This document shows positions 1-12,512 of a DNA stretch of 64,000 nucleotides, in pieces; position 1 is the first letter of the stretch, and each line of letters opens with the position of its first letter. The notes under the pieces are model-generated. The model ran no database searches and had not been told where the DNA came from. It saw nothing but the letters and a program-made list of their open reading frames with translations. The DNA lies in the NCBI RefSeq assembly GCF_018991925.1, contig NW_024755055.1, forward strand, positions 1,188,422-1,252,421. Direction: 5' to 3'. Origin of the DNA: Homarus americanus. Its lineage: Eukaryota; Arthropoda; Malacostraca; Decapoda; Nephropidae. Position numbers and translations under genes: made by a program.

Positions 1-48
1 GGGAGCGGCACGGGAAGGCGTGTACCACATACATACATTCATACACAG

Positions 49-80
<32 letters not shown>

Positions 81-1029
81 ATCTCTCACTCTCATGCCTC
101 ATTAACCTGCGTTAGACAGCCTATGTCCGCAGCACCTGACTGACTGATTGAAGACTGGCTGACTGAGAGTGGGAAATGAGGAGGGAGTGAAGGAGGGAAG
201 GGGAGCAAGCTGATGGGGAGAAGAAGAATGGGCTTGTGCCAGAGGGGAGAAGGAGGCGAGAGAGGGAGAGGAGAGAGAGAAGACGGAGAGGATGATGCAA
301 GATGAGAGGGGTAGAGAGAGGGACGGGGAGGAGAGGGAAACAAGCGAGAAGAAGGGAATACCAAAGAAGGTTGACGACAAACGACAGAAAAGTACAAAAG
401 ACAGACAGACAGAAAAGACAGACAGACAGACAGACAGACAGAGCAGGCAGACAGGCAGACAGACACTATATTACTGTTCCGCACATTTTTAGCGGACATA
501 GTTGACATAACCCCGGGGAGGCAGTTTACTGAGCTGGGGCAACTTGGGGAACGACCTGAGGAGGAGGAGGAAGGAGGAGGAGGAGGAGGGAGAAGGAGGA
601 AGAGGAGGAGGGAGGAGGAGGAGGAGGAGGGGGAGAAGGAGAAGAGGAGAAGGAGGAAGAGGAGGAGAGGAGGAGGGGGAAGAGAGGGAGGAGGAGGGGA
701 GGAGGGAGGAGAGGGAAGAGAGGAAGAAGGAGGAAGAGGAGGAGGTGGGGAGGGGGAGGAGAGGATGAGGAGAAGGAGGGGGGAAGAGGAGGAGGGAGAG
801 AGAAAATTTAGGAATGGGTGGGTGGAAGAGGGAGGAGGGAAGAGGAAGAAGGGAGGAAGAGAGGGGGATAGGGGAGGAGGTTTATTGAAAAGAGAGGGGT
901 GAGTGAACTGTTGTCCTGTGTCGCCTCCTTATACCCCTTCCCTCCCTCCCAAGCACCACTACGGCGCCAGTACCCCACCACCCCTACCACCACTTGGTAC
1001 CCTCTAAGGTCAAGGGTCATCTTCAAGTG
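1..1029. repeat. Simple-sequence tract: (AC)n, (GACA)n, (AGG)n
   Basis: No gene is visible. There is an (AC)n run at about 49-79, a purine-rich stretch at 180-360, a (GACA)n run at about 400-467, and an AGG/AGGG-rich purine tract from about 553 to 880. The reading frames here are open only because such repeats lack stop codons. Confidence 0.85.
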
Positions 1030-1358
1030 ACCTTCCTCCCGCTCACCTGGCAAGTTCGATGTCACGGGTTCGATTCCGGCAGTGGAGTTGTTTGACCATC
1101 TTCCTAGCCCCATTAGTCCCTGTTCACCCATTGTAAGTAGGTACCTGTTGTAAGTCGAAAATTGCGAATCTGCATTCAGGGAGTTGTTGGAGTCAACTTG
1201 ATGACATAAACCACTGACCTCAGGCTTTGTGACTCTTCAGGCTTCATGCCCTAACTCATGAGACATAAAGGCAAGCATGAACTTGCATGCTTCTGTTGGA
1301 CGCTGTAAACGCTTTGCGCCCATACAAGGGATGTAGGGAGTGCCCAATAAAAAAAAAA
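1030..1358 (+). mobile_element. tRNA-derived SINE-like element
   Basis: The segment contains GGTTCGATTCC at about 1069-1079, an exact match to the RNA polymerase III B box of tRNA genes. It is followed by CCTGTTCACC and GTAAGTAGGTACCTG, which I recall as typical of crustacean SINE bodies, and ends in AATAAAAAAAAAA near 1348. A good A box is not obvious, so the 5' limit is uncertain. Reading it as a SINE is inference from the B box, body and A-rich tail. Confidence 0.5.
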
Positions 1359-1817
1359 GTTCAAAGAAAAACTCAACGTAGATTTTACCATTCACGTGTG
1401 AGGATGTTCTCTCTTCTTCCTGTTCTCCTCTCTTTCCCTTTTCTTGAAAGGAAAGTGTGTGTGTGTGTGTGTGGTGTGTGTCTTATTGGAGTAGTACTAG
1501 AGCTAGTACACACACAACACCATACACGACATTCAACTTTACCCACTTCTTCTCCCTCCACTCTCTCTGCCCCACTTACGCCACCCTCCACGTTCAAGTG
1601 AGTTAAAGACGTAGTACTCGAGCCGTCTGAGCCAGCTGGTCCCAACCTTCTCTTCCCTCACATCTGCCCCACCTCACACCCCACACACACCACCCACATC
1701 AACCACAATCCCAACCACCAGAATCAACAACCACAATCACCACCATCCACCACCCTTGTTTGTACCTGGCAGAAGTTGGAAAGAGAAGCCTTATGTTTAC
1801 TAAGCCTTACGACTCCT
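1359..1817. repeat. Short GT and CA-rich sequence, no gene
   Basis: Holds a short (GT)n at about 1454-1480 and a CCA/CAC-rich segment at 1660-1755. No coding signal is seen. Confidence 0.6.
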
Positions 1818-2330
1818 ACAGGGGAGAGGAGGAGGAGGGGGGAAGAGGAGGAGGAGGAGGAGGAAGAGGGGGAGGAGGAGGGGAGGAGGAGGAGGGGAGA
1901 GGGGAGGAGGAGGAGGGGAGGGAGGGGAGGGGAGAGGGGAGGAGGAGGAGAGGGGAAGGAGGAGGAGAGGGGGAGGGAGGAGGAGAGGGGAAGGAGGGAG
2001 GGAGAGGGGGAGGAGGAGAGGGGAGGAGAGGGGAGGAGAGAGAGGGGAGGGGAGGGAGGGAGGAGAGGGGGGAGGAGGAGGGGGAAGAGGAGGAGGAAGA
2101 GGGGGGAGGAGGAGGGGAGGAGGGGAGGAGGAGGAGGGGAGGAGGAGGGGGAAAGAGGGGGAGGAGGGAGGAGGAGGAGGAGGAGGGGAGGAGGAGGGAG
2201 GGGGAGAGAGGGAGGAGGAGGAAGAGGAGGAGAGGAGAGGGGAGGAGGAGGAGAGGGGGGAGAGAGGAGAGGGAAGGGAGGAGAGAGGGGAGGAGGAGGA
2301 GGAGGAGGAGGAAGAAGAAATGGGAGAGGA
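1818..2330. repeat. (AGG)n purine tract of about 0.5 kb
   Basis: Nearly pure G and A in GGA/GGGA units, all purines on the plus strand. Long mirror-symmetric purine runs of this kind can form triplex (H-DNA) structures. The Arg/Glu/Gly-rich and Ser/Pro-rich frames on either strand are artefacts of composition. Confidence 0.95.
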
Positions 2331-2354
2331 GGAAGAACATGGCAGTATATAGCT

Positions 2355-2645
2355 AAAAAAAGACCACGTGGTGAATGTCAACACAACAAAGACCACGTGG
2401 TGAATGTCAACACAACAAAGGCCACGTGGTGAATGTCAACACAACAAAGACCACGTGGTGAATGACAACACAACAAAGACCACGTGGTGAATGACAACAC
2501 AACAAAAGACCACGGGTAATGACAACACAACAAAGACCACGTGGTGAACAACACACAAAGACCACGTGGTGAATGTCAAACAAAACACGTGGTGAATGTC
2601 AACAAAGACCACGTGGTGAATGTCAACAAAAGACAACGTGGACGA
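2355..2645 (+). repeat. 29-bp tandem repeat, each unit with CACGTG
   Basis: Roughly ten head-to-tail units of about 29 bp, each starting ACCACGTGGTGAATG and running into CAACACAACAAAG. Units shorten towards the 3' side. Most carry the palindrome CACGTG, the canonical bHLH E-box core, inside the longer palindrome ACCACGTGGT. Whether any factor binds is unknown. Confidence 0.9.
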
Positions 2646-2924
2646 GGTAAACAAACATCAGCTGGTAGGGTATCGGGGGGGGAAGTATTGCACTACGAGG
2701 GCGGGCTGGACACGACGCAGGTGCAGGAGCCACGTGTAGTTATCCCACAGCGCCACGCCCCCTCCACATACTGGCTGATCTCTGGCACCGACAGGACACT
2801 GGAGGGCAATAAAGGAACAGGTTATTATTACCATTATTATGTTAAATGATTTGCGCGGTTCAGTTCTGGTGTCCTTATTATAGAATGGACATAGATTCTT
2901 TGGAGAGAGTAAAAGAAGAATGAC

Positions 2925-3306
2925 AAAATGATCCATAATATTGAAACCTTCCATATGAAGAAAGACTGAAAAGCTTAGGCTTACTCATTAGAGAGGCAGA
3001 GTTAGGGAGATATGGAGGTAGGTACAAGGGTAAGTGATTAACAAGGGTAAAATGGAAGATGTTCTGAGGTTCAGTAATAACGAAATAACTAGAACAAATG
3101 GTTTTAAATTAGATAAATTCCGATTCAGAAAGGATAGGTAGAAGCATTGGTTTGGTAATAGAGTTGGGATATGTGAAGAAGGCTACCGAGTGCTATAGAG
3201 ATCGGGGACGCTAGAGCTCAAGACGAGTTGGATAGCAAGGAAGTGCTGATTGGAAAGGGATCTGCCATGGGCCAGTCGGCCTCCATCCCACTTTTCGTTC
3301 TTATGT
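2925..3306 (+). mobile_element. CR1/L2-like non-LTR retroposon fragment (3' end), family A
   Basis: Broken plus-strand reading encodes pieces of the C-terminal part of a CR1/L2/jockey-type reverse transcriptase: a YEERLKSLGL-like piece near 2952, then an RTNGFKLDKFRFR-like piece near 3090-3130. It ends in a tail with GGGCCAGTCGGCCTCC and TTCTTATGTTCC at about 3262-3306. The same protein segment and tail occur in opposite orientation at 23354-23760. Frameshifts and stops show it is dead. Confidence 0.7.
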
Positions 3307-3621
3307 TCCCTGTCTCTCTTTCTCTCCTCATTTCTCTTCGTTATCTCTCTTCCCTGTCTCTTCTTTCTCTCCTCATTTCCTCTGATATCTCTTGTCCTGT
3401 CTCTCTCTCTCATTTCTCCTTCGTTATCTCTCTCCTCCCCGTTCTCTTCCCTCACTGTTATCTCTCTCTCCATCATTATCTCTTTCCTGTCTCTATTTTC
3501 TCTCAGTTTTTATAATCTTCATTTCTCCCTCAATTTCCCTCATTTCTTCCTTATTCCTCTTTATTTTTCGATTCGTTTCTCTCCTATCTCCTTCATTTTA
3601 TCTCACTTTTCACTTTCTTAT

Positions 3622-3675
<54 letters not shown>
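3307..3675. repeat. Pyrimidine-rich stretch and (GA)n run
   Basis: CT/TTC-rich sequence at 3307-3625, followed by a pure (GA)n run at about 3627-3674. Confidence 0.9.
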
Positions 3676-3676
<1 letters not shown>

Positions 3677-4040
3677 ACACCACCGTTCTCTAGGAATGTT
3701 AATTATCACAGGCTGGGGAGGTAAGGGAGGGGTTTGTGGAGGAGTAAGGACGTTGAGTGTGGGGAGAGAGGTTAGAGGAGGTAGGGACTGGACATCTTGT
3801 GTGAGGAGAAGAGGAAATTCTAGGGAGGTGGGGAGTTTCTGGGGAGGAAAGGGGGTTCTGGGGAGATTAAAAAAACGCTACGTGTGGGGAGATGAGGATG
3901 CTGTGAGTGGACATCAACTGAGGGGAGATGGAGATGGTCTGGGAGGAGAGAGGAGTAGAGTGTGTGTGTGTGTGTGTGTGTGTGAACGAGTAAACATTCT
4001 ACAAGGGAGAGATGCGTGAGTCTTTGCAGTGAACATCAGT
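3676..4040. other. No gene seen; G-rich unique sequence with (GT)n
   Basis: GGAGG-rich sequence with a (GT)n run at about 3959-3983. Frames here are short and show no recognisable domain. Confidence 0.5.
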
Positions 4041-4930
4041 GTAGGGCGGCAGCGGTCGGATGGCCCTTAACTCAATCCATAAGGATTGGGCCCGGTTCTA
4101 ATAGGCCCCAAACATAACTTAACTATAAGGATTGTGCCCGTCCTATAGGCCCCAAACATAACCTAACCATGAGGATTGGGGCAGTCCCATAGGCCCCAAC
4201 ATAACCTAACCATGAGGATTGGGGCCCGGTTCTAATAGGCCCCAAAATAACCTAATCCATAAGGATTGGGGCCTGTTCTAATAGGCCCCAACATAACCCA
4301 ATTGATATGATTGGGGCCTGGTTCTAAGGCCTAACATAACCTAACCATAAGGATTGGGGCCCGGTTCTATAGGCTCCCAACATAACCACCATATATGATT
4401 GGGGCCTGTTCCATAGGCCCAAACATAACCTAACCATAAGGATTGCCTGGCTCTATAGGCCCAACATAACTCCAACCTATAAGGATTGGGGCCCGGTTCT
4501 AATAGGCCCCAAACAACCTAACCATAAGGATTGGCCCGGTTCTAATAGGCCCCAACATAACCAAACCATAAGGATTGGGCCGGTTCTAATAGGCCCCAAC
4601 ATAACCTAACCATAAGGATTGGGGCCTGGTTCTAATAGGCCCCAACATAACCCAACCATTGGGATTGGGGCCTGGTTCTAACAGGCTCAACAAACCACAA
4701 GGATTAGCCCGGTTCTAATAGGCCCCAACATAACCTAACCATAAGGATTGGGGTCTTCATTAGGTTCCAAACATAACCTAACCATAAGGATTGGGGCCTG
4801 GTTCTAATAGGCCCCAACATCCTAACCATGATTGGGCCCGGTTCTAATAGGGCCTAACATAACCCAACCATAAGGATTGGGGCCCGGTTCTAATAGGGCC
4901 CCAACATAACCCAATTCATCGTCTCCAATT
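4041..4930 (+). repeat. 46-bp satellite with hairpin core
   Basis: About 19 imperfect head-to-tail units of roughly 46 bp. The unit runs AAGGATTGGGGCCCGG, TTCTAATAGGCCCC, AACATAACCTAACCAT. GGGGCC and GGCCCC are complementary and could pair across a short loop, so each unit can fold into a small hairpin. Units differ by substitutions and deletions, which points to an old array. Confidence 0.9.
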
Positions 4931-5210
4931 TAATTCCAACTTAACCTAACCTAACCACGAGAATTGGGTTCCTAATCAATACTTTAAAACCTATATTAGA
5001 TTAAGTTAGGTTAGGATAAGTTAATAATGGTGAAGGGGTTGGCTAGGGTTAGGGGATGAGTAGGTTAGGTTAGGATGGAGAAGGTTAGGTTAGGTTAATA
5101 GGTTAGAAGGAGAAGAAGAAGGTTAGGTTAACTTGTTAGATGGGTTAGGAGGCTAGGATGGGTTAGGTTAGGATGGGTTAGGTTAGGATGGGTTGGGATC
5201 TGTTTGGTTG
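4931..5210 (+). repeat. Degenerate TTAGG/CCTAA-rich segment
   Basis: Starts with CTTAACCTAACCTAACC and continues as GGTTAGGTTAGG blocks with variants such as GGTTAGGATG. This resembles decayed arthropod telomeric repeat (TTAGG)n lying inside the chromosome, with inverted polarity around 4950-5000. Confidence 0.65.
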
Positions 5211-5326
5211 GGGTCTATTAGGACTGGGGCCCAACTGAGAGTCAAGGTCAGTCACTCCACACCCAGTCAGCCTCCCAAGCATCCAAGCGTCAACACCACC
5301 ACACGAACCATTGTCACGTGAGGCTT

Positions 5327-5412
<86 letters not shown>

Positions 5413-5533
5413 CTCTCATTCTTGCTTACATGTAATACAGTGAACCCGTACAAGGAGTTAAGATCAGGTTAGGTTAAGGAGGTGATAATGGCATTTAATT
5501 TTGAAGGACAAGATGTTAATGTAAAGTGTTTTG

Positions 5534-5597
<64 letters not shown>

Positions 5598-5930
5598 AAC
5601 GAGTCAATAACACTTCATTCTTCTCCTCCTCCTTCCTCCCTCTCTCTCCCTTCTCCCCCTTCCCCTCTCACATACCTCCCCCTCCTGGTGAGTAACCCCT
5701 CTTGTCGCCCACACCCCCCACTTCCCAGAATGAGTCACAGTACAAGTCAGGCAACTTTTCCCTCAGTCAGCCATCATATATAAATACCACGAGACACCTA
5801 CCTCCAGCCCCCCAACCCCCATCTCTCTTTCTCTCCTCACCTGCACCTTCTCTATCTGCCTGTCTATATCTACCTGTCTCTCTGTCTGCCGCCTGTTGCC
5901 TTTACGCAGCCACGCGTCTCTCTCTCACCC
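5211..5930. repeat. Two long dinucleotide repeats, (AC)n and (GT)n
   Basis: (AC)n at about 5329-5410 and (GT)n at about 5537-5595, with CT-rich sequence between 5615 and 5900. No gene seen. Confidence 0.9.
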
Positions 5931-6425
5931 CCTGTCTCTTCTCTACCACCTGGCGCTGGCCTGGCTGTCTGCTATCACTGGCGGCCTGTCTCTGTAGCTG
6001 CCTGGCTCTGGCCTGGCCTGTCTCTGGCCCAGGCTGGCTGGGGCCTGTCTGTCCTGGCCTGTCTCTGGCGGGCTGGCGCTGTGCCCGGCCTGGCGCTTCA
6101 TGGCCTTGCATGGCCTTGCCTGGCTCTGGCCCAGGCTGGCACTGGCTGGCCTGGCAATGTGGCCTGGCTGAAGCCAACTCTGGACTGGCAGGCTAGCACT
6201 GGCAGCTGGCATGACTCCAGCACTAGCTGGCCTGGCACTAGGCTGACACCTGGCGCTGGCCTGACCAAGCACTGGTGGTGGGGTGTGGGGTGGGTGGGGC
6301 TGGCACAGCCTGGCCTGGCACTGGCCTGACCTGGCGCTGGCACAGGCTGTCGCCTAGCCCGGCCTGGCACTGCCAGCCTGGCACTGGCCTGACCTGCACT
6401 GGCCTGGCCTGAGCACTGACCCAAG
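5931..6425 (+). repeat. CTGGC/CTGGCCTGG GC-rich repeat
   Basis: About 0.5 kb built from CTGGC, CTGGCCTGG and TGGCGCTGG in irregular order. A related segment lies at 11150-11465. The Trp/Pro/Gly/Ala-rich frames are products of the repeat. Nothing suggests a coding function. Confidence 0.9.
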
Positions 6426-7030
6426 AGCTAACACTGACGCAACTAACACTAACAAACACAGACAAACAAACAAACACAAAACAAACAATTGATGACATGA
6501 AGATCATTTGTTTTCGGCCTCTGACCTTCGCGCTTTTGTTGGGTCACCGAATATTGTACTCGAGGAAGCTGTGCCCTTTATGGTATAGAGAGTATAAACA
6601 CCTGTGCCCTTTAAAACAGGTGTAAACGTTAAGGTACAGGAAGTTTAGACAGGTATGAACATTAGACGATATTACATAGCAATTTAAGACAGCTGTACCC
6701 TTTAAAATACAGAGCAATTAACACAGCTATACCTTTTAAACCACCCCATACATAGCAATCTAACAGTGCAATATCCTTTTAACCAACAGTACATAGCAAT
6801 CTAACAGTGCAATATCCTTTTAACCAACAGTACATAGCAATCTAACATAGCTATACCTTTAAACAAACAGGACATAATACCACCCCAACACCACCCACCC
6901 ACACCACACCATTCCGGAAACATGACTGGGGGATTTCCTGTGTTACCTCCTCTTATATCGATTCCAGTGTCGCTATTGGACGTTAAACAGCATAAAGAGG
7001 CCATAAGGGCGCATAGAGTTGGGTCCTTAC
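6426..7030 (+). repeat. Irregular tandem units with ACATAGCAAT and TTTAAAC motifs
   Basis: From about 6590 to 6870, units carry ACATAGCAAT, CTAACAGTGCAATATCC and TTTTAACCAACAGT. Two neighbouring units at 6740-6840 are nearly identical, with a period of about 47 bp. The flanks hold no recognisable gene. Confidence 0.65.
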
Positions 7031-7039
7031 TGTGTGTGT

Positions 7040-7160
7040 GTGATAGCCTAGAGTGTGATAGTGACAGCCTAGAGTGTGACAGTGACAGCCTAGAGTGTGA
7101 CAGTGACAGCCTAGAGTGTGATAGTGACAGCCTCCAGTGTGTGACAGTCTCCAGCGTGAC
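7040..7160 (+). repeat. 21-bp tandem repeat (about five units)
   Basis: Unit AGCCTAGAGTGTGACAGTGA plus one base. Because the period is a multiple of three, it stays open as a Ser/Leu/Glu/Cys/Asp repeat, but no start, splice or domain context supports a gene. Confidence 0.85.
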
Positions 7161-7196
7161 AAAGAGAGCCAACGTGACTCATAACACCGACTTGAA

Positions 7197-7202
<6 letters not shown>

Positions 7203-7242
<40 letters not shown>

Positions 7243-7312
7243 CGTACCAGACACATCCACAAGAATGAAAACAAGAAGCCATATCAGTCATTCAGAGACA
7301 TACAGTCATGAA

Positions 7313-7387
<75 letters not shown>
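7203..7387. repeat. (CT)n and (AC)n microsatellites
   Basis: (CT)n at about 7204-7239 and (AC)n at about 7313-7386. Confidence 0.95.
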
Positions 7388-7615
7388 ACAGTGCTGCCCC
7401 CACACCTAATATTGACCACTTCAAGGGCACATGCCACACCGCCACTCACACTGGCTTCTCGGGTGTCTGGTTTGCGCTTACCGATCAGCTCCAGACTTGA
7501 TTTATCTTACTCCGGGTTGGGTTAGTTTGGTGTGGCTCATTGTTCGCTGCCTGGCTTGGATTAGCTGACACTGGCTTGTAGAGATGGTTTAGGGGGTGGT
7601 TAACCTAAATCTCCG

Positions 7616-7617
<2 letters not shown>

Positions 7618-7681
<64 letters not shown>

Positions 7682-9405
7682 AGGTAAACAAGAACACTTG
7701 CATCCTGATCCTTCCACACACTCACCTGGCCAGGCATCACCTGGATACCCCTCCCTCCCTCCCTCAATCTCTCCTGGGAAGGGGGAGAGAGAGGATGAAG
7801 GAAAGGAGGGAGAGGATGAAGGAAGGGGGGAGAGGATGAAGGAAAGGGGGAGAGAGGATGAAGGAAAGGAGGGGAGAGGATGAAGGGGGAGAGGATGAAG
7901 GGGAGAGGATGAAGGAAAGGAGGATGAAGGAAAGGGGAGGATGAAGAAAGGAGGAGAAGGATGAAGGAAAGGGAGAGAGGATGAAGGAAAGGAGGGAGAA
8001 GGATGAAGGAAAGGGGGAGAGGATGATGAAGGAAAGGGGAGAGGATGAAGGGAAAGGGGGAGAGGATGAAGGAAAGGAGGGGAGAGGATGAAGAAAGGGG
8101 GGAGAGGATGAAGGAAAGGGGAGAGGATGAAGGAAAGGGAGAGGATGAAGAGGGGGGGAGAGGATGAAGGAAAAGGGGAGAGGATGAAGGAAAGGAGAGG
8201 ATGGAGAAGGAGGGAAGGATATGAAGGAAAGGGGGAGAGGATGAAAGAGAGGAAGGAGAAGGATGAAGGGAAAAGGAGGAGAAGGATGAAGGAAAGGGGA
8301 GAGGATGAGAAAAGGGGAGAGGATGAAGAAAAGGGGAGAGGATGAAGGAAAGGGGGGAGAGGATGAAGAAGAGGGGAGAGGATGAGATGAAGGAAAGGGG
8401 AGAGGATGAAGGAAGGAGGGAGGATGAAGGAGAAGGAGGATGAAGGAAAAGAGGAGGGAGAGGATGAAGGAAAGGGGGAGAAGGATGAAGGAGGAAGGGA
8501 GAGGATGAAGGAAAGGGGGAGAGGATGAAGGAAGGAGGGAAGGATGAAGGAAAGGGGAAGGATATGAAGGAAAGGGGAGAGAGGATGAAGGAAAGGGGGG
8601 AAGGATGAAGGAAAGGGAAGGATGAAGGAAAGGGGAGAGGATGAAGGAAAGGGGGAAGAGGATGAAGGAAAGGAGGGGAGAGGATGAAGGAAGGGGAGAG
8701 AGGATGAAGGAAAGGGAGAGAGGATGAAAAAGGAGGGGAGAGGATGAAGGAAAGGGGGAGAGGATGAAGGAAAGGGGAAGGATGAAGGAAGGGGAGGATG
8801 AAGGAAGGGGGAGAGGATGAAGAAAAGGGGGAGAAGGATGAAGGAAAGGGGAGAGGATGAAGGAAAGGGGAGAGTGAAGAAGGAGGGGAGAGGATGAAGG
8901 AAAGGGGAAGGATAAGGAAAAGAGGATGAAGGAAAGGGGGAGAAGGATGAAGGGGGAGAGGATGAAGGAAAAGGGGAGAGGATGAAGGAAAGGGGGAGAG
9001 GATGAAGGAAAGGAGGATGAAGGAAAGGAGGGAGAGGATGAAGGAAAGGGGAGAGGATGAAGGAAGGGGAAGGATGAAGGAAAGGGGAGAGGATGAAGAG
9101 GAAAGGAGGGGGAGAGGATGAAGGAAAGGGGGAAGGGATGAAGGAAGGGAGAGGATGAAGGAAAGGAGGGAGGATGAGAAGGAAGGATGAAGGAAAGGGG
9201 GAGAGGATGAAGGAAAGGGGAGAGGATGAAGGAAAGGGGAGAGGATGAAGAAAAGGGGAGAAGGATGAAGGAAAGGGGGGAGAGGATGAAGGAAAGGAGA
9301 GAGGATGAAGGAAAGGAGGGGAGAGGATGAAGGAAAGGGGAGAGGATGAAGGAAAGGGGGAGAGGATGAAGAAAGGGAGGGGAGAGGATGAAGAAGAAAG
9401 GGGGT
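7618..9405 (+). repeat. 1.7-kb GA-rich minisatellite
   Basis: A (GA)n run at 7618-7671 is followed from about 7785 by roughly 85-90 units of 15-21 bp. The core is GAGAGGATGAAGGAAAGGGG, with length changes mainly in the G and GA runs. Because CT-rich sequence lacks stops, all three minus-strand frames stay open (more than 600 codons), but they encode only Phe/Leu/Ser/Pro repeats and are not a gene. Confidence 0.95.
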
Positions 9406-10010
<605 letters not shown>

Positions 10011-10124
10011 AGAGGGAGGAAGGTGGAGAGGGAGGTATGCCCACCCACATGAGAGGAGACCTACATTGGTAATACCTCACCTAACCTGCCCACCACAACC
10101 TCCTGCCTACCACACCCACCATAA

Positions 10125-10345
10125 CTACCACTGGGGTGTCTAATCTTCAGGTAAAACACGCTTAACTGACTAATCTCAGGTATAACAAGCTTAGGGTGTC
10201 TAACCTTCAGGTAAAACAAGCTTAACTGACTAATCTTCAGGTATAACAAGCTTAGGGTGTCTAACCTTCAGGTAAAACAAGCTTAACTGACTAATCTTCA
10301 GGTATAACAAGCTGGGTGTCTAATCTTCAGGTGTATCAGAGGTTA
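10125..10345 (+). repeat. Tandem array of palindromic-family arm (TAATCTTCAGGTA)
   Basis: Six or seven direct copies of an approximately 33-bp unit with CTAATCTTCAGGT, AAAACAAGCTTAACTGA and TAACAAGCTTAGGGTGT. The motif is a diverged form of the arm TAATCTTCAGGTGAAATAAGCT seen at many other places in this window. Confidence 0.75.
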
Positions 10346-10442
10346 GGGGGGGGGGGGGGAGGTTTAGTGAGGCGGCTGAGTAAAGCTGAAGGAACCATTA
10401 ATGATGTGACGCGGTGTACTGTACGTGATGTGGCCCAGGTGA

Positions 10443-10486
10443 GGGTTAGGTTAGGTTAGGTTAGGTTAGGTTAGGTTAGGTTAAAT
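10443..10486 (+). repeat. Interstitial telomeric repeat (TTAGG)n
   Basis: Eight uninterrupted GGTTA units. TTAGG is the established arthropod telomere repeat, so this is an interstitial telomeric tract. Confidence 0.85.
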
Positions 10487-10613
10487 TTAACAACATTGGA
10501 TTAGCATTAAAGCAGGATCCAGCCAGTCAGTGTCCCAGTAACCATGGCAACCAGACATATCATCAGATGTCAACAAAAGAAGATACGGAAGTCATTACTA
10601 TACTGATCACCTC

Positions 10614-11149
<536 letters not shown>

Positions 11150-11470
11150 CCTGCCCCTGGCACTGGCCCTGGCCCCCGCCGGCACTGGCCTGGCCTGGCA
11201 GCCTGGCCGGCTGGCCTAATCCCGGCACTAGCCTGGCCCCCACCAGCACTAGCCTAGCCCACCGGCACTGGCCTAGCCCCCACAGAGCGCCCTGGCCCCC
11301 CCCACCAGCACTAACCTAGCCCCGCGCTGGCCTGGTCCCCGAGGCGCTGGCCTGGCCGGCGGCCTGGCCACCGGCGCTGGCCTGGCCCGGCGCTGAGCCT
11401 GGCCTGGCGCTGGCTGTGGCCTGGCGCTGGCCTGGCCCCGGCGCTGGCCTGTGGCCTGGCCTCGTCCTCC
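11150..11470 (+). repeat. CTGGCC/GGCGCTGGCC GC-rich repeat, second copy
   Basis: Same kind of irregular CTGGCCTGG/GGCGCTGGCC sequence as at 5931-6425, here with added CCCCCACC and CACCAGCACTA blocks. Confidence 0.85.
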
Positions 11471-11507
11471 TCAGCATCCCTCTCAAACAAGTGTTAATGT
11501 GGTTTGG

Positions 11508-11568
11508 TTAGGTTAGGTTAGGTTAGGTTAGGTGAAATAAGCCAGGGTGGAAATTCTTCAGGTGATCT
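11508..11568 (+). repeat. Interstitial (TTAGG)n joined to GGTGAAATAAGC arm
   Basis: About five GGTTA units at 11508-11532 run directly into GGTGAAATAAGCCAGGGTGG and CTTCAGGTGATC, one arm of the palindromic family. The arm begins where the telomeric run ends. GGTTAGG next to the arm recurs at 35320-35620. Confidence 0.7.
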
Positions 11569-11582
11569 AAATATTTCATCAC

Positions 11583-11661
11583 CTTGAATACTGTATCTCG
11601 CGTGGCCATGATAAGGAGAAGAGCCGGTATCAACAAGACAATGGTGATGGCGAGAAGTAGA
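11583..11661 (-). CDS. Possible RETREG exon (transmembrane segment)
   Basis: Read on the minus strand, this 79-base segment is bounded by an AG acceptor (TCTGATAG) and a GTGATG donor. It encodes one completed codon plus 26 codons, LLLAITIVLLIPALLLIMAT followed by RDTVFK. The hydrophobic run resembles the fourth membrane segment of the reticulon-homology domain in RETREG proteins, where a Pro in the same place is followed by a short basic stretch. Its entry phase is compatible with the RETREG exon at 17615-17773, but the linker and third membrane segment expected between them were not found. The GTGATG donor is weak. It could be a chance open stretch; the link to RETREG is inference. Confidence 0.35.
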
Positions 11662-12480
11662 CTATCAGAGAGTGGACTTTGAGATCGACACTCACCCCGC
11701 CACGCCACCAAACACACCCTCAGTACATGTGATAAGGGAAGCTTATGACGAATCCTTTGCTGTAGAACTTTGCGATAAGGATGTCATATAACGAATCCCT
11801 TGGTATATACGACCCTCTATATATGCGATAAGGACCCACCTCACTGACAACAATAAACAAAACATTCCAGTGACGTGTTTTGACCTTCACTGTCCCACAA
11901 CCCAAAACAAAATATCCTTGTTCTAAATGATACGTGGATGGTAGGACAATGGTTGATGGTTGTTAAGTAATGGCAATTTGAGTTGCTGATTTGAGTTGCT
12001 ACTATCACTACCACAACCACCACTTCAACCACTACCACAACCACCACAACCACAACCACCACCACCACCACAGTACACCCACCTCACCCCTCTATACTCT
12101 CGGGGTGGATCAATGACCGTGTACACAGCCTGAAGGGGGAGGTAGAGGAGAGGAGGAGGTAGGTAGGGTAGAGAGAGAGTGATGATGATCTAGAACAGGG
12201 GAGGAGGAGGAAGAGAAGAAGGAAGAAGCAGAGGAGAGAGGGAGATAAGGTAGAAGGAATGGTGATCTGGAAGAGGAGAAGGGAAGAAGAAGAATGAGGG
12301 AGGAAGGAGGGAGGGAAGGAGGAAAGAGGAGGAGGAGGAGAAGGGAAGAAGAATGTGGAAGGAAGGGAGGGAGGGAGGAAAGCAAATAACTTCCCTTGAC
12401 CGTGGACTTCCCCAACAACACTCCCTCAGGGTACATTTACACATTGGGGTGTCATGACCTACGGTGCATGTATGTATGTA

Positions 12481-12512
<32 letters not shown>

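Noticed and set aside
1776..2432. Arg/Glu/Gly-rich and Ser/Pro-rich frames
   Set aside because: Composition artefacts of the AGG purine tract.
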